Positions 25,740 through 35,692 of a stretch of DNA of 64,000 bases are shown here, one piece after another. The number at the start of each line of letters is the position of its first letter. Within the stretch, counting starts at the first letter, position 1. Below the pieces are notes generated by a model. It was not told the origin of the DNA. It did not search any database and saw only the letters and a list, made by a program, of their open reading frames with translations. Source of the DNA: Pyrococcus sp. NA2 (GTDB lineage Archaea; Methanobacteriota_B; Thermococci; Thermococcales; Thermococcaceae); NCBI RefSeq assembly GCF_000211475.1, contig NC_015474.1, positions 992,001-1,056,000 on the forward strand, written 5' to 3'. A program made the position numbers and the translations under genes.

Positions 25740-26947
25740 CTATCTTGTGAGGCTCATGGCCGAGCTTCCGAGAAGGTTTGAATACGCGAGAAGACTTAGG
25801 GGAAGATTCATCCTCGATGAGCTTATTAGGAGAGTTGATAACTACCTTGAAGGGGGAAAGAGTGGCACAATTCTTCTTCCCGGGCTTAGAGGGACTGGCA
25901 AAACCACTTTACTAGGCCAGCTTTACCTTTATATTCTCTCTAAAACCTCCGATGTCATTTATCTTCCAGTGGATGAGCTGAGCCTTCTAGGATTTAATCT
26001 TTACGAGGCGATTGAAAGGTACACTAAATTATTTAAGCCTGAAAGGCCAGTTATACTCCTTGATGAGGTTCACTACGATGAAAAATGGGATCTAACCTTA
26101 AAGGTTCTCCACGATAGGATGGAGTTCTTGACAATAGCTACAGGATCCTCCGCGATAAAACTTAGAGAAAGCCCATCTTAAGGGTGAAAAGGTTGAACGA
26201 ATCGGCCTTGAGGCGCTTCTTGAGTTCGATGAAGGTTCGCTTAGAAAGGCCCTCAGAAAAGTTAGGTACGATGACCTTAGGCATTATCTTCGCGTAGGCT
26301 CATTGCCTTTAGCCCTAGAGCTCCCTGAAAGGGAAGCCCATGAGGCAATCTTCACCCTGGTGGAGAGGATAGTCTATCGGGATCTCAAGGAATTCAGGAA
26401 CTTCGACGTGTCAACATTGGATTCCGCCATGAGGCTTCTCTTTGTTCTGGCAAATCCTAGAGGGGAGCGTTTTAGTTATGAGAGACTTTCAAAAATGCTT
26501 GGAATATCAAAAAGCACGGTTATGGAGCTGATTAGGGCCTTTGTTAGAAGTGACCTCCTTATCGAGATACCTCCAGCTGGAAGCTTGTCGAAGAAGATAA
26601 GGAAGAGCCCAAAGCTGAAGTTCATATCCCCCTCGATAAGGGCTTCGATTCTCCATAAATTTGAGAGGGTTGAGGAGGGAGCGTTACTTGAGGATGCCGT
26701 TGCTTTCTATTTGCACACCCTTGGAAGGCTGGAATATGAGCCAGGAAAAGGTGGAGCTGATTTCCTTCTAATCAGGAATGGGGAAAGGTACGTGATAGAG
26801 GTTGGCGTTGGGAAAGATACTCCCTCTCAAGTTAAAAGGAGCATGGAGAAGCTGAAGGCGGATAGGGGAATAGTCATCGGGAGAGAGTTTGAGGTTGGGG
26901 ATGATGTGTTAATGGTACCATGGTGGGTTTTCCTGGCACTCGTTTAG
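25723..26947 (+). pseudogene. Third tandem archaeal ATPase, frameshifted and partly deleted
   Basis: The first part (25723-26181, behind GGTGACC) contains Walker A GLRGTGKTTLLG, Walker B VILLDEVHYDEKW and sensor TIATGSSAIKLRES, then stops at TAA 26179. From about 26171 to 26947 another frame carries the winged helix (YERLSKMLGISKSTVMELI) and a C-terminal domain with GADFLLI and YVIEVGVGK, the D-ExK nuclease-fold pattern. The usual stretch between sensor and HYLRVGSLPLAL (PLTFREYL-type motif) is mostly missing, so a frameshift alone does not restore it; a deletion plus a frame change is more likely. The C-terminal half could start separately at 26303. Confidence 0.8.
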
Positions 26948-27243
26948 ATTACTTCATAAATCCTAATCGCTATTTCACTGTTTTCAAGTTTTGGGCCTCT
27001 CTTAGATTTGCATACCACTTAAGGCTCTGTCGTAGGATTCTCATGTTTTGAATTCAACTTCCTTGATTAACTCGTTTGCTCGTTTTTTCGTTTTGTCATT
27101 ATTTAACTTTTAACTCATGCTTCCAGACTCAAGGGATAGCCAATCATAACTGACGTAAATAAAGTTCTATCTTTTGGTCTAATAGCGACGAAATTCTCCT
27201 TGGGTTATGAGGAGAGTAATTAAGAGTCAGCTTTTCGCCCTGC
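26948..27243. other. Intergenic, no gene seen
   Basis: About 296 bases between two convergent genes. AT-rich, with short broken frames on both strands and no clear promoter, tRNA or repeat. It may contain the two terminators (TTTTTTCGTTTTG near 27086-27098 for the plus strand) and perhaps eroded accessory DNA. Confidence 0.4.
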
Positions 27244-29493
27244 TTATCTTAGAAATATTCCCCTATCAAGGACTTTTTCTTCCTGGGTATAGGTGTATCT
27301 AATTACATCTCCTTTAACCTCGGCTGGAAGTTCAAATTCTCTTAACCCTCTTACATAGTACCACTTTTCAAAGACCTTGGTACCGTTGTCTAGGAATCCT
27401 ACGATTTCCAACTTAGTACCAGTTGCATTTTCGAACTTAAATATTATCTTTCCATCTCTCCTATATATCTTGACATTCGGATGCTCAAACTTAAAGATTT
27501 TTATAAAGCCCCCATCGCTGTATGCCAGCTTATAATCCATTGGATACTTGTTTGTGAACATTAACTTTGCTAACGTTGTATTGAATGTTTTTTCGTTCAT
27601 CAATACTGCGTATCCATAGTTTAGGTTAATGTATGCATATAGGTTTGAATGAGTGTGCAATTCAACTTCTGTAATGTTTCCGTCATGCTCTACGAATACT
27701 TCTTTTGGGATATAGGTTCTCCCATTTATAGTAGTTAGAACCTCTAATTTTTTTCCTGGCTTCATGATTAGTTTATAACTTCCATATTCAAATATTAAAA
27801 CCCCAAACTTGGAGACCAATGGTAAAATAATTAGAAATTGTCCCTCCTCATTTTCATTAGCTGTCCTTAAAATTGCTCCGAACTTCAAAGCGGTATCAAA
27901 AGAAACTATAATATAATCCACCCCAAGGTTCATTAATTCCTGATCACTCACTCTACCAAGGAGATATCTAGCAACGAATTCATCTGGACTCATCTGTGCA
28001 ACTGTTCCTCTCCTAGTATAATATTCTATCCATCCCCCATAGTCCCACCAAGCTAAGATTATATCATTTTCGTTTGAATTCTCCCTAAGCCATACTAACC
28101 CTCTTTCCCAATGGATGTTCATTAAAGGCCTCTCAGTTAAGACGGTTCTAAATCCTAAGGCTCCGGTTATACTGGGCATGATTATCATTAGGATCAAAGA
28201 AACTGCCAGAGTTGCTCTACCTTTAATCCTTGAAAGCAAGAGCTCGTAAAGTGAAACTAGACCAACACCCGCCATAATGGCAATTGCCATGGAACCTATA
28301 AATAGGAATCTTGTCCAAATATATATCATCCAGAGACTTGGAATTATCGTTCCCAAGAGGAGAAAGTCTGTTACACTAACTTTTCTGCTTTTTAGAACGA
28401 AAAGTGGAGCTAGGAAAATTACAATATTGTAGGCTAACCACAGATCCGAGAATTTTGAATGTGTTGTTTCAATAATTGGAAGCTTAGAAAAAATCTTAAA
28501 ACCCAAGAATAGCCCTTTAAGTGTTGTAAATTTTGAAAATATAATTGCAAAAACCAGTAGGATTAACGATACAAAGATGAGACGGTGTTTTTCATTTTTT
28601 ATCATTTTACTTGTTAAAAATAATGTTAAAACCAAGAGTATAGCTAGTGGAACGAGATACTTTAAGTGCAGGAAAAGATAAACGTCTCCAATGTCGTTAT
28701 TGAGCTTTATCCCGAGTTTCTCCATAGTAATTTTGCCAAGCCATGTGTTTCTTCCCAACATCCCATATCTCACGATTTTCCCTAGGTAATTAGCTATCAA
28801 TGCCCCTAGAGCCGTTGAAAGTGCCAAGATTACTGAGTCAAATAGGTACCTCTCTTTCTTCAGAATGAAAGCACCAATTGCCAGGAAAGTGATATTTAGC
28901 AACAGGAAGATGAACATTAAATAATAAGCACTCCAAAAAGCTGAAACTAGGCCACTAGCAAGGGCTGGGATTAGGTAGAATGGAAGCCTCTTGGTTAATT
29001 TGTCTCTTCTTAACGCTAAGGATATGCCAAATAAAGCTATGGAATACCAGAAAAGCATGTAGTTATCTCCCCTATAATACCCTCCCATTGACCTAAATAC
29101 GTGTCCAAACATCACGGAGAGAAAGAATGAAGAGAAGAATGCTTCTCTCTTTCCATAGAAATTAAGAATTGTCAAATAGAAGAAGAATATTGTCAAAACC
29201 CCAAAGATCACTGGTGTCACTCTGAAGGCATTATATAGGGAGATTTTTAAGACCTTCCAAATATATACAGGAGTTGCATAGAATCCTAGAGGATGTCCAG
29301 TTTTATATATTAAATCTCCCCAAGGAGCATTAGCTAAGGGATAAAATTTTATCCAATATCCAACTTTTAAACTTTCCTCAATGTAGGCCAAATGAAAGTA
29401 AGGATCGTATCCGAGGAGATACCTGTACCTAAGGGTGATAATCCTTAGGGCAGTGGCAATGGCTAGTATTAGAGGAATGGCAATTTTGGGCAT
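27244..29493 (-). CDS. aglB: Oligosaccharyltransferase STT3/AglB, short form
   Basis: 749 residues. It transfers glycan from dolichyl phosphate to asparagine of exported proteins. GT-C membrane domain with about 12-13 helices; the first catalytic acidic motif is GYDPYFHLAY in external loop 1, the second is YYRGDNYMLFW, and the signature WWDYGGWIEYYT opens the soluble domain. The C-terminal domain is short (compared with about 970 residues for the long Pyrococcus AglB), so it is AglB-S-like. ATG 29493 begins MPKIAIPLILAIATAL; the frame is open 61 codons upstream, but that part looks non-coding. A GT4 gene diverges from it, and surface and GT genes follow. Confidence 0.92.
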   Translation of the reverse strand: MPKIAIPLILAIATALRIITLRYRYLLGYDPYFHLAYIEESLKVGYWIKFYPLANAPWGDLIYKTGHPLGFYATPVYIWKVLKISLYNAFRVTPVIFGVLTIFFFYLTILNFYGKREAFFSSFFLSVMFGHVFRSMGGYYRGDNYMLFWYSIALFGISLALRRDKLTKRLPFYLIPALASGLVSAFWSAYYLMFIFLLLNITFLAIGAFILKKERYLFDSVILALSTALGALIANYLGKIVRYGMLGRNTWLGKITMEKLGIKLNNDIGDVYLFLHLKYLVPLAILLVLTLFLTSKMIKNEKHRLIFVSLILLVFAIIFSKFTTLKGLFLGFKIFSKLPIIETTHSKFSDLWLAYNIVIFLAPLFVLKSRKVSVTDFLLLGTIIPSLWMIYIWTRFLFIGSMAIAIMAGVGLVSLYELLLSRIKGRATLAVSLILMIIMPSITGALGFRTVLTERPLMNIHWERGLVWLRENSNENDIILAWWDYGGWIEYYTRRGTVAQMSPDEFVARYLLGRVSDQELMNLGVDYIIVSFDTALKFGAILRTANENEEGQFLIILPLVSKFGVLIFEYGSYKLIMKPGKKLEVLTTINGRTYIPKEVFVEHDGNITEVELHTHSNLYAYINLNYGYAVLMNEKTFNTTLAKLMFTNKYPMDYKLAYSDGGFIKIFKFEHPNVKIYRRDGKIIFKFENATGTKLEIVGFLDNGTKVFEKWYYVRGLREFELPAEVKGDVIRYTYTQEEKVLDRGIFLR

Positions 29494-29602
29494 AAATATC
29501 TTTTCCCCGCTAAATCTCCTCACGCCCTGACACCTTAATGTTCTCGTATTTTTGGATTTAAAAAATGTTTTTTTGCCTGTTCTATCATGTGTCCACCCAA
29601 CG

Positions 29603-29617
29603 AATAAATATATAAAT
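29603..29617 (+). promoter_or_regulatory. TATA box for leaderless GT4 transcript
   Basis: AATAAATATATAAAT lies about 25-30 bases before the GTG at 29640. No ribosome binding site precedes that GTG, so transcription probably starts at or within a few bases of it and the message is leaderless. Confidence 0.6.
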
Positions 29618-29639
29618 CGACTTCCGTTCATCGATAATT

Positions 29640-30749
29640 GTGAGAATAGTCTACATTTATGATGCTGTCTATCCATTCATAAAAGGGGGAGTTGAAAGAA
29701 GAGTCTATGAGATAGGGAAGAGATTGGCAAAAAAACATGATGTTTATTGGTTTGGTCTCAACTGGGGGGAGGGGAGTCCAGATGGTATAGAGTTTTATGG
29801 AGTAGGAAGATGGAAAAACTTGTACAAGAACGGAAAAAGATCAATAGGGGAGGCAATTTACTTCGCCCTGAAACTTTTATTGAAATTCAAAGGCAAATAC
29901 GACATTGTTGATTGTCAACAGTTCCCTTACTTCCCATGTTTTTCGGCAAAATTCCATTCCATGATAAGGGATATTCCCCTTGTTATAACGTGGCATGAAG
30001 TTTGGAATGAGTACTGGAAAGAGTACTTAGGAAACTTGGCAATATTTGGCCTTCAAGTGGAGAGGAAAATGAGTAAAATAACGGAAAATAACATTTCAGT
30101 CTCAAGGCTAACCCAGCGAAGGCTTTATTCTATTGGCGTACACAGTGAAGTTATTCCTAATGGGATTGACTTTAAGAGAATACAGAATGTAAGTAAAAAG
30201 GATGAGGAGTACGACATAATTTTCGTGGGGAGATTGATAAGAGAGAAGAACGTTGATCTGCTTCTAAAGGCTGTTAGGATGGTTAGGGAGGACATCCCTG
30301 ATTTAAAAGTCTTAATAATTGGTGAAGGTCCAGAAAAAGAGAGACTGGTAAAATTAGCCTCTATCTTGGATCTCTCTGATAATGTGAAATTCCTAGGTTT
30401 TCTTAAGGATCATGATGAGGTTATATCTTATCTAAAGTCATCAAAAGTCTTTGTTCTCCCATCTAAACGTGAAGGTTTTGGTATAGTTGTTTTAGAGGCA
30501 AATGCTTCCGGACTTCCAGTGATAACTCTGGACTATCCTATGAATGCATCTAAAGAGCTGATAATTCATGGGTATAATGGATTCGTTTCATCACCAACTC
30601 CGGATCATCTAGCAAAGTATATAGAAATTTCACTTTCCAACAGGAAAAAATTTAGAAGAAATTGCACGAAAAATGCTAGGCGATACGATTGGAATATCAT
30701 AGCTAAACTAACAGAAAAGTTTTATGAAAGAGTCTTAAGCAAGCGCTAA
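29640..30749 (+). CDS. Glycosyltransferase family 4
   Basis: 369 residues, GT-B fold. The N-terminal domain starts RIVYIYDAVYPFIKGGVERR with the GG loop; the C-terminal domain has IIFVGRLIREKNVDLLL, VLIIGEGPEKERL, VKFLGFL and the E-x7-E motif in PSKREGFGIVVLEANASG. It transfers a sugar to a lipid- or glycan-linked acceptor, probably in N-glycan assembly given the adjacent aglB. GTG start, leaderless as judged from the TATA spacing. AT-rich and lysine-rich codon use compared with housekeeping genes suggests rapid turnover of this locus among strains. Confidence 0.9.
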   Translation: MRIVYIYDAVYPFIKGGVERRVYEIGKRLAKKHDVYWFGLNWGEGSPDGIEFYGVGRWKNLYKNGKRSIGEAIYFALKLLLKFKGKYDIVDCQQFPYFPCFSAKFHSMIRDIPLVITWHEVWNEYWKEYLGNLAIFGLQVERKMSKITENNISVSRLTQRRLYSIGVHSEVIPNGIDFKRIQNVSKKDEEYDIIFVGRLIREKNVDLLLKAVRMVREDIPDLKVLIIGEGPEKERLVKLASILDLSDNVKFLGFLKDHDEVISYLKSSKVFVLPSKREGFGIVVLEANASGLPVITLDYPMNASKELIIHGYNGFVSSPTPDHLAKYIEISLSNRKKFRRNCTKNARRYDWNIIAKLTEKFYERVLSKR

Positions 30750-30865
30750 GACTTATATCTACCCTCATTATGAAGTTTTGATTCATCAAATGTAGGGGTA
30801 AGTTGCTATACCGATCCACGCTTGGAGGAAACTCTAATTCTCCCGAGAGATAAAGAACTTCATGC

Positions 30866-32074
30866 CTAAAAAGAACAGCCAACAAGGCTATCCTTGTAAT
30901 ATCTGGACATATTGCCGACAGTTCTTAAAACGTTATCAGTTTTTTCTATAACTTTATCCAGTCTATATTCCCTTTCAACGAGCTTTCTACCATTTCTACC
31001 CATTTTTCTTGCTAGATAATTATCAGTAAGCAAAGTAATTATTGCCTTGGCTAACTGTACCGGATCTTTAGGTGGAACGAGGATTCCGGTTACTCCATCC
31101 TTGATAACATACTTTATCCCCCCTATCCTTGTTCCAATGACAGGTTTACCACTGGCACCTGCTTCTATCAACACCATTCCAAACCCTTCCTGAATAGTTG
31201 TTGATGGAAGGACTACCAGGTCAGAACTCCTATAAAACTCAGGTAACACATCCTCTCTGACGTACCCAGTAAATATAACTCTGTCTAAAATTCCCAGAGA
31301 GGCACAAATTTCTCTGTACTTGGGTATCATATCCCCTCTTCCCACTAGCACTAAATATGAGTCCTCCACCTGTCTTGCCACGGATTTGAAAGCAACAAGA
31401 AGGTGGGATACTCCCTTATGAGCATGCCCCCTATTCATTGTACCAATGAACATTACGATCTTCGCGGATTTTGGGAGATTGTACATCTTGTGTAATTTAT
31501 AAGATTTGCCTGGTGAATACCTTTTTACGTCGACTCCGGGAGGAATCCACACAACCCTCTCCCTCACTCTCTTAAATAGCTTGGATTCGTAGTAACAATA
31601 TGGAGAGGGTGTCACTATGATATCTGAGAGAAACAGCAAACTCTGCTGTAATGACAGATTATACATAGACGCTACAATGTTCAGAGGAAAACTTTCTTTA
31701 ACCAGATCATTATGGTATGTGAGAACAAAGGGAACTTTAGCCTTCTTAAATATATGCCTTGTTAGCATGGAAACATCTGCATAGTATGGAACGGGTGTGT
31801 GGGCATTTATTACATCGAACTTCTCCCTTTTAAGAATTTTAATGATGTGGAATGGAAGATTAAGAACTACGGGAGTGTTAGACACCACGAAATCTGGCTT
31901 GAACCTTATCACCTCTATACCATCCAAATTCTGTAAGCCGTTACCTTTTTTTGATGCTGTTATGACCTTCACTTCCCATCCCCTGTTTACAAGGCCCTTT
32001 GCTACCATGTATGCATACTTTTCAAGTCCCCCTCCTTCAGGGTAGAAGTAGGGAGTGACCATGAGTAACTTCAT
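30866..32074 (-). CDS. Glycosyltransferase family 4
   Basis: 402 residues, GT-B fold. Start MKLLMVTPYFYPEGGGLEKY; C-terminal domain with IVMFIGTMNRGHAHKGVSHL, YLVLVGRGDMIPKY, VIFTGYVRED and the E-x7-E motif in PSTTIQEGFGMVLIEAGASG. Similar to mannosyl- and glucosyltransferases of archaeal N-glycan pathways; sugar and linkage unknown. It is convergent with the upstream GT4 across a 116-bp gap that shows no gene. Its upstream region (32075-32280) is AT-rich and shared with the divergent secreted protein. Confidence 0.9.
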   Translation of the reverse strand: MKLLMVTPYFYPEGGGLEKYAYMVAKGLVNRGWEVKVITASKKGNGLQNLDGIEVIRFKPDFVVSNTPVVLNLPFHIIKILKREKFDVINAHTPVPYYADVSMLTRHIFKKAKVPFVLTYHNDLVKESFPLNIVASMYNLSLQQSLLFLSDIIVTPSPYCYYESKLFKRVRERVVWIPPGVDVKRYSPGKSYKLHKMYNLPKSAKIVMFIGTMNRGHAHKGVSHLLVAFKSVARQVEDSYLVLVGRGDMIPKYREICASLGILDRVIFTGYVREDVLPEFYRSSDLVVLPSTTIQEGFGMVLIEAGASGKPVIGTRIGGIKYVIKDGVTGILVPPKDPVQLAKAIITLLTDNYLARKMGRNGRKLVEREYRLDKVIEKTDNVLRTVGNMSRYYKDSLVGCSF

Positions 32075-32279
32075 AGCTTCTCACCTACCCCATATTCCCA
32101 GCCAGGGGCTATATAACTGATTTCATTCTTCGTTAATATTGATAATTAAATCAAATTCTAATTATACATAAAGATAATCATAAACCACGGTCATATGTAT
32201 GACATATTTAACGTAATATATTTACTAACAGGTCCAGGCTTCTATATAAATTATAGATAATTTTTCGATCCTTACCAAC

Positions 32280-32302
32280 AAAAGGCGAAAAGCTTATATA
32301 TG
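32280..32302 (+). promoter_or_regulatory. Strong BRE/TATA promoter of the secreted surface protein
   Basis: GCGAAAAGCTTATATATG has a purine-rich BRE directly before a canonical TTATATAT box. Transcription would start about 25 bases on (near 32322), giving a ~40-nt leader with GGGGGGAAG as ribosome binding site. The strength fits an abundant surface protein. Upstream, 32100-32279 is very AT-rich with no frame. Confidence 0.7.
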
Positions 32303-32362
32303 CTAACACACCACCTAATAACTGAGCTACTTCCAGTATCAATGCAATGGGGGGAAGAAGAC

Positions 32363-34885
32363 ATGAAGAAAGCCCTTAGCTTGGTCTTAGTTTTGTTTGT
32401 ATTAGCAATGTCAGTGCCTACAGCAATGGCTACCCCACTACTACCAACAAAGGCAATAAACTTCAAGCAGTCTGGAGACGAGTCACTGCCTAACATCAAC
32501 TTCATAACCTCACCTCAATTATCAAATGACACTACGGGTGCTACCGACGTTGAGTTAACCCTTTACTTCAACAATTCTCTGCTGGATCTCCCAGGAGGAG
32601 GCCAGGGACTCATTAAGATAGGTTTCACTGGAATATCCCCATTTAATGTCACCCAAGTGGACTTGGTTTCATTCGAGATCAATGGAAATGACGTGACAGA
32701 CAAGGTAGTTGATGTTGTACGTTATCAGCAGGATCCCTCTGATCCTCAGGTTCAATCAGTGTTCATCTATGTTACCGACATATCAATAGCCCCCACTGAC
32801 AAGGTTAAGATAGTGCTTGGAGGTCTCAAGAACCCAGATGTTCCCGGAACTTATACAATCAGCGTTGGTACCTATGTTGGTGGAAACCCAAGGTCATCGG
32901 GTACCGCAAAAGTTGTCATTAAGGGACCAAAGCCACCACTCACGTTGCCAGAGCCATTCATCATTGGTTGGCATGTGGATTATTCAGAGTGCAGTGGCTG
33001 CAATCCCGATCACCACTATGACATACTTGATACTGAACTGGTAGGCTACAGAGACGATGGGCCTGTCTATGAGATAAGCTATCCAAAAGAATACACGATC
33101 GGCTGTGATGAGGATACCTTCTACTACAACATCTATGCTTGGAACCTCAGCTACCAGAATTTGACCTTCAAGGGAGTTAAGGTGTTTGTTAACAATGAAA
33201 TAGAACTATGGTTGCCAGCAGAGTACTTCAGGACATACAAGGAGTGCCACCTCATAAGCGATGGCATAGTTAGCAGTGGAGTTATCACCGAGGACTTTAC
33301 TGAGAAGGTTCCAGAAGGAGAAAAAGACTACCTTAAAGGGTGGAAGCTTGAGGGATTCCAGCATGCGGAGCCTGCGGACTTTGTACTGTACTTCAACAGG
33401 GAATATGGATGGGCTCTAACAACGAACCCAACCAGCTACGATATAGTTAATAACAGCTACATAATGACCGACCCAATGTCCCTAATCGACGGCACTAGTG
33501 CAGATGTCAAGAGCTTTACTGGATATGTGTATGTTTCGTTTGACTACGCACTGGCCCTTGACGAGAACGTAACTGTGTACTTCCAGTACAGAGTCTACGA
33601 TAATGATTGGAGCGACTGGATAACTGTAAGAAAGTTCACAAGCGTTGATGAAGCGGAGTATGCAACCTATGTTACCTCTACTCCAATATTCGTGAGGAAC
33701 GTAACTAAGATACAGTTCAGGTTCTATGTCAACTACACTAAAGTTGACAAGTTCACAAAGCCAGGATTTGCCCTGTTCACGTTCAAAGTGACAAATGACA
33801 GAGTAACCGACTGTGACATAGTGTACGCCGTTAATCCAAAAGATAATAAGAACACAACGCTCTTCGTATACAACCTGAGCATCACGCCAAATGTAACCCT
33901 TTCAGAAGGTGAGAAAGCGACAATAGAGGTTGAAGCCATCTACGAGCTTACTGATGAGGAGTTACTCGAGAAGTACGACCCAATCCAAGTTGCCAGCCAG
34001 GACTTCAACGTCTCTAGAGAGGAGTGTGTTGACTTCACCCTCTGTGGCCTTCTCAGCAACGCTAGGTACATCGTCATAGGTGGCGGAAGCTGGACGCACG
34101 GGTCACCACAGCCCTACTTCGGTTGGGAGTTCGATGAGAACCAGAAGCCAGTAATAAGGAGCGGTCACGGCTCCCTTGCAGCGGATAACCTTGGTGTGCT
34201 GTTCTTCCTCAGCCAGGCAGGAGCAGATCCAAACAAGGTGATATTCGACGACAATCCACAATACGTGAACCTAACGACGGGTGAGATAAGAGGACTCGAG
34301 AAGGGAGACATAGTCATACTCGTTGGCTCAAGCGGTGTGAACTTACCACTTGGATACTATGAGTACGTGACCAAGGAGGCACCAGTCGTCAGGATACCAC
34401 CACAGAACGGAATGTGGGACGCCTTTGTACTACCAAACGGAACAGTTGTTGAGTGGGAAGGACCAGACGAGCAGTGGTACGATGTTTGGGAGGATGTCTT
34501 CGTCATCCAGTGGTTCACAACAGAGGATGGAGTAATAGTCTTCTCGGTCGAGGGAGCTGGCGTCGACGGTACCGTTGCAGCTTCATGGCTCGTCGCATGG
34601 CTAGTTGCAAGTGGCTATGGAAATGAAGTGCTTCCATCAAGCGGATACATAGTCGGCAGGTGGTACGAGGATATTGCGGAAGGATATCCTCGCAACATCA
34701 TCTTCGCGCCGGCCTGGATCAGGGGCTCACCTGACGACGTCAACGGCTTCAGCACTGGCGACGACTACATCAAGATTGAGTACATGAGCCACCCAGGACT
34801 CTTTGGTCTTGAGCCAGGAGATATAATACAGACTTACCCAATACCAAGTTGCTTCTGTGAACAGCCATACTATCCACTCCCGTGA
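32363..34885 (+). CDS. Large secreted surface (S-layer-like) protein
   Basis: 840 residues. A clear signal peptide (MKKALSLVLVLFVLAMS, cleavage after AMA), then beta-rich domains with many aromatic and Asn/Thr residues and more than a dozen N-x-S/T sequons. Paired cysteines (CSGCNPD, CDED, CHL, CDIV, CVDFTLCG, CFCEQ) suggest disulfides. The part from about residue 570 resembles surface-layer proteins of Thermococcales (YIVIGGGSWTHG, GLEKGDIVILVGSSG), and the last ~110 residues (GTVAASWLVAWLVAS, YIVGRWY, DDVNGFSTGDDYI) recur in the membrane protein 35689-37917. No membrane anchor is present. It is probably a glycosylated coat protein and a likely client of the local aglB. Codon use is more biased than its neighbours, as expected for high expression. 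Confidence 0.8.
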   Translation: MKKALSLVLVLFVLAMSVPTAMATPLLPTKAINFKQSGDESLPNINFITSPQLSNDTTGATDVELTLYFNNSLLDLPGGGQGLIKIGFTGISPFNVTQVDLVSFEINGNDVTDKVVDVVRYQQDPSDPQVQSVFIYVTDISIAPTDKVKIVLGGLKNPDVPGTYTISVGTYVGGNPRSSGTAKVVIKGPKPPLTLPEPFIIGWHVDYSECSGCNPDHHYDILDTELVGYRDDGPVYEISYPKEYTIGCDEDTFYYNIYAWNLSYQNLTFKGVKVFVNNEIELWLPAEYFRTYKECHLISDGIVSSGVITEDFTEKVPEGEKDYLKGWKLEGFQHAEPADFVLYFNREYGWALTTNPTSYDIVNNSYIMTDPMSLIDGTSADVKSFTGYVYVSFDYALALDENVTVYFQYRVYDNDWSDWITVRKFTSVDEAEYATYVTSTPIFVRNVTKIQFRFYVNYTKVDKFTKPGFALFTFKVTNDRVTDCDIVYAVNPKDNKNTTLFVYNLSITPNVTLSEGEKATIEVEAIYELTDEELLEKYDPIQVASQDFNVSREECVDFTLCGLLSNARYIVIGGGSWTHGSPQPYFGWEFDENQKPVIRSGHGSLAADNLGVLFFLSQAGADPNKVIFDDNPQYVNLTTGEIRGLEKGDIVILVGSSGVNLPLGYYEYVTKEAPVVRIPPQNGMWDAFVLPNGTVVEWEGPDEQWYDVWEDVFVIQWFTTEDGVIVFSVEGAGVDGTVAASWLVAWLVASGYGNEVLPSSGYIVGRWYEDIAEGYPRNIIFAPAWIRGSPDDVNGFSTGDDYIKIEYMSHPGLFGLEPGDIIQTYPIPSCFCEQPYYPLP

Positions 34886-34906
34886 TTCCCTAACTCCTCT
34901 CTTAAG

Positions 34907-34934
34907 TTTCTTTTTACTAATTTTTTCTTGTTTT
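34907..34934 (+). terminator. T-rich terminator after the surface protein gene
   Basis: TTTCTTTTT and TTTTTTCTTGTTTT follow the stop codon within 50 bases, as usual for archaeal termination. The next gene starts immediately behind, so some read-through or a weak internal start is likely. Confidence 0.55.
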
Positions 34935-34939
34935 AAGGG

Positions 34940-35692
34940 GTGTTTAGGGTGAAAGATATTCTTTACTTGTTGACCTTTTTGGTAACGATGATTCTTGGAG
35001 CTGTAGTCGTTGTTTCCGTTTTCAATCAGCCACATTCTCACGGTTACACGAAGGTTTACTTTGAAAATGATGTTTTTCCTGTTTTGTCCCCAAACAAAAC
35101 CTATGAGATTGCATTCATAATAGAATCCCACGAGAAAAGACAGATGAAGTACATCTACACCATCTATCTTGACAACTCTTCGGTGAAGAGTGGTGAAATT
35201 GTACTAAACCCAAGTGACGTAAAGAGGATTTCTGTTAACGTATCACTTGAAAAGATTCCTTATTCTAAGCAGATACTTAAGGAGAGCTATACAAATATGA
35301 CCGTTGAGAATCCAGCGGCTCTTGTTAAGGTGCCCTGGGCGTACGGTGTAGATCTGTCCAAGCAGAGAAACTGGAGTGGCGAAGAGTTACTATATGTGAT
35401 AAAGAATTTCCCGTTATTCTATATTGGAGAGGAGGGAGTGTCTGTTATAGTGAATACCACCAGTGGAACGAACGTAACTGACATCTCTATAGAGCGTTCT
35501 GGGAATGGGTTTATCAAAACGATTCGGGAGTTCAACGTGACCCCTGTCCAAAACGGATATGTTGTTAGCATTAGAACCGTCAAGATAAAGTATTATCCTC
35601 GCCCAGTCGAGCTTAAGGTGATAGTAATTTCGGATTCAGGTAAGAGATACACTTTAAAGACAATGTTAAGCGTTGAGGGGGGAGACAGTTGA
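34940..35692 (+). CDS. Exported one-pass membrane protein, DUF1616-like
   Basis: About 250 residues. An N-terminal membrane helix (about residues 8-27) and an extracellular beta-rich domain (KYIYTIYLDNSSVKSGEIVL, ISVNVSLEKI) of the kind seen in DUF1616 proteins; the family match is by impression. Eight or so sequons. Starts GTG 34940 or GTG 34949, neither with good spacing to a ribosome binding site. The end overlaps the TTG start of the next gene by 4 nt (TTGA), so both are made together. A role as partner of the following membrane protein is likely but unproven. Confidence 0.7.
   Translation: MFRVKDILYLLTFLVTMILGAVVVVSVFNQPHSHGYTKVYFENDVFPVLSPNKTYEIAFIIESHEKRQMKYIYTIYLDNSSVKSGEIVLNPSDVKRISVNVSLEKIPYSKQILKESYTNMTVENPAALVKVPWAYGVDLSKQRNWSGEELLYVIKNFPLFYIGEEGVSVIVNTTSGTNVTDISIERSGNGFIKTIREFNVTPVQNGYVVSIRTVKIKYYPRPVELKVIVISDSGKRYTLKTMLSVEGGDS

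Noticed and set aside
29494-29676. 61-codon N-terminal extension of AglB
   Set aside because: It covers the divergent promoter and TATA box of the GT4 gene, and the AglB membrane domain begins at MPKIAIPL.
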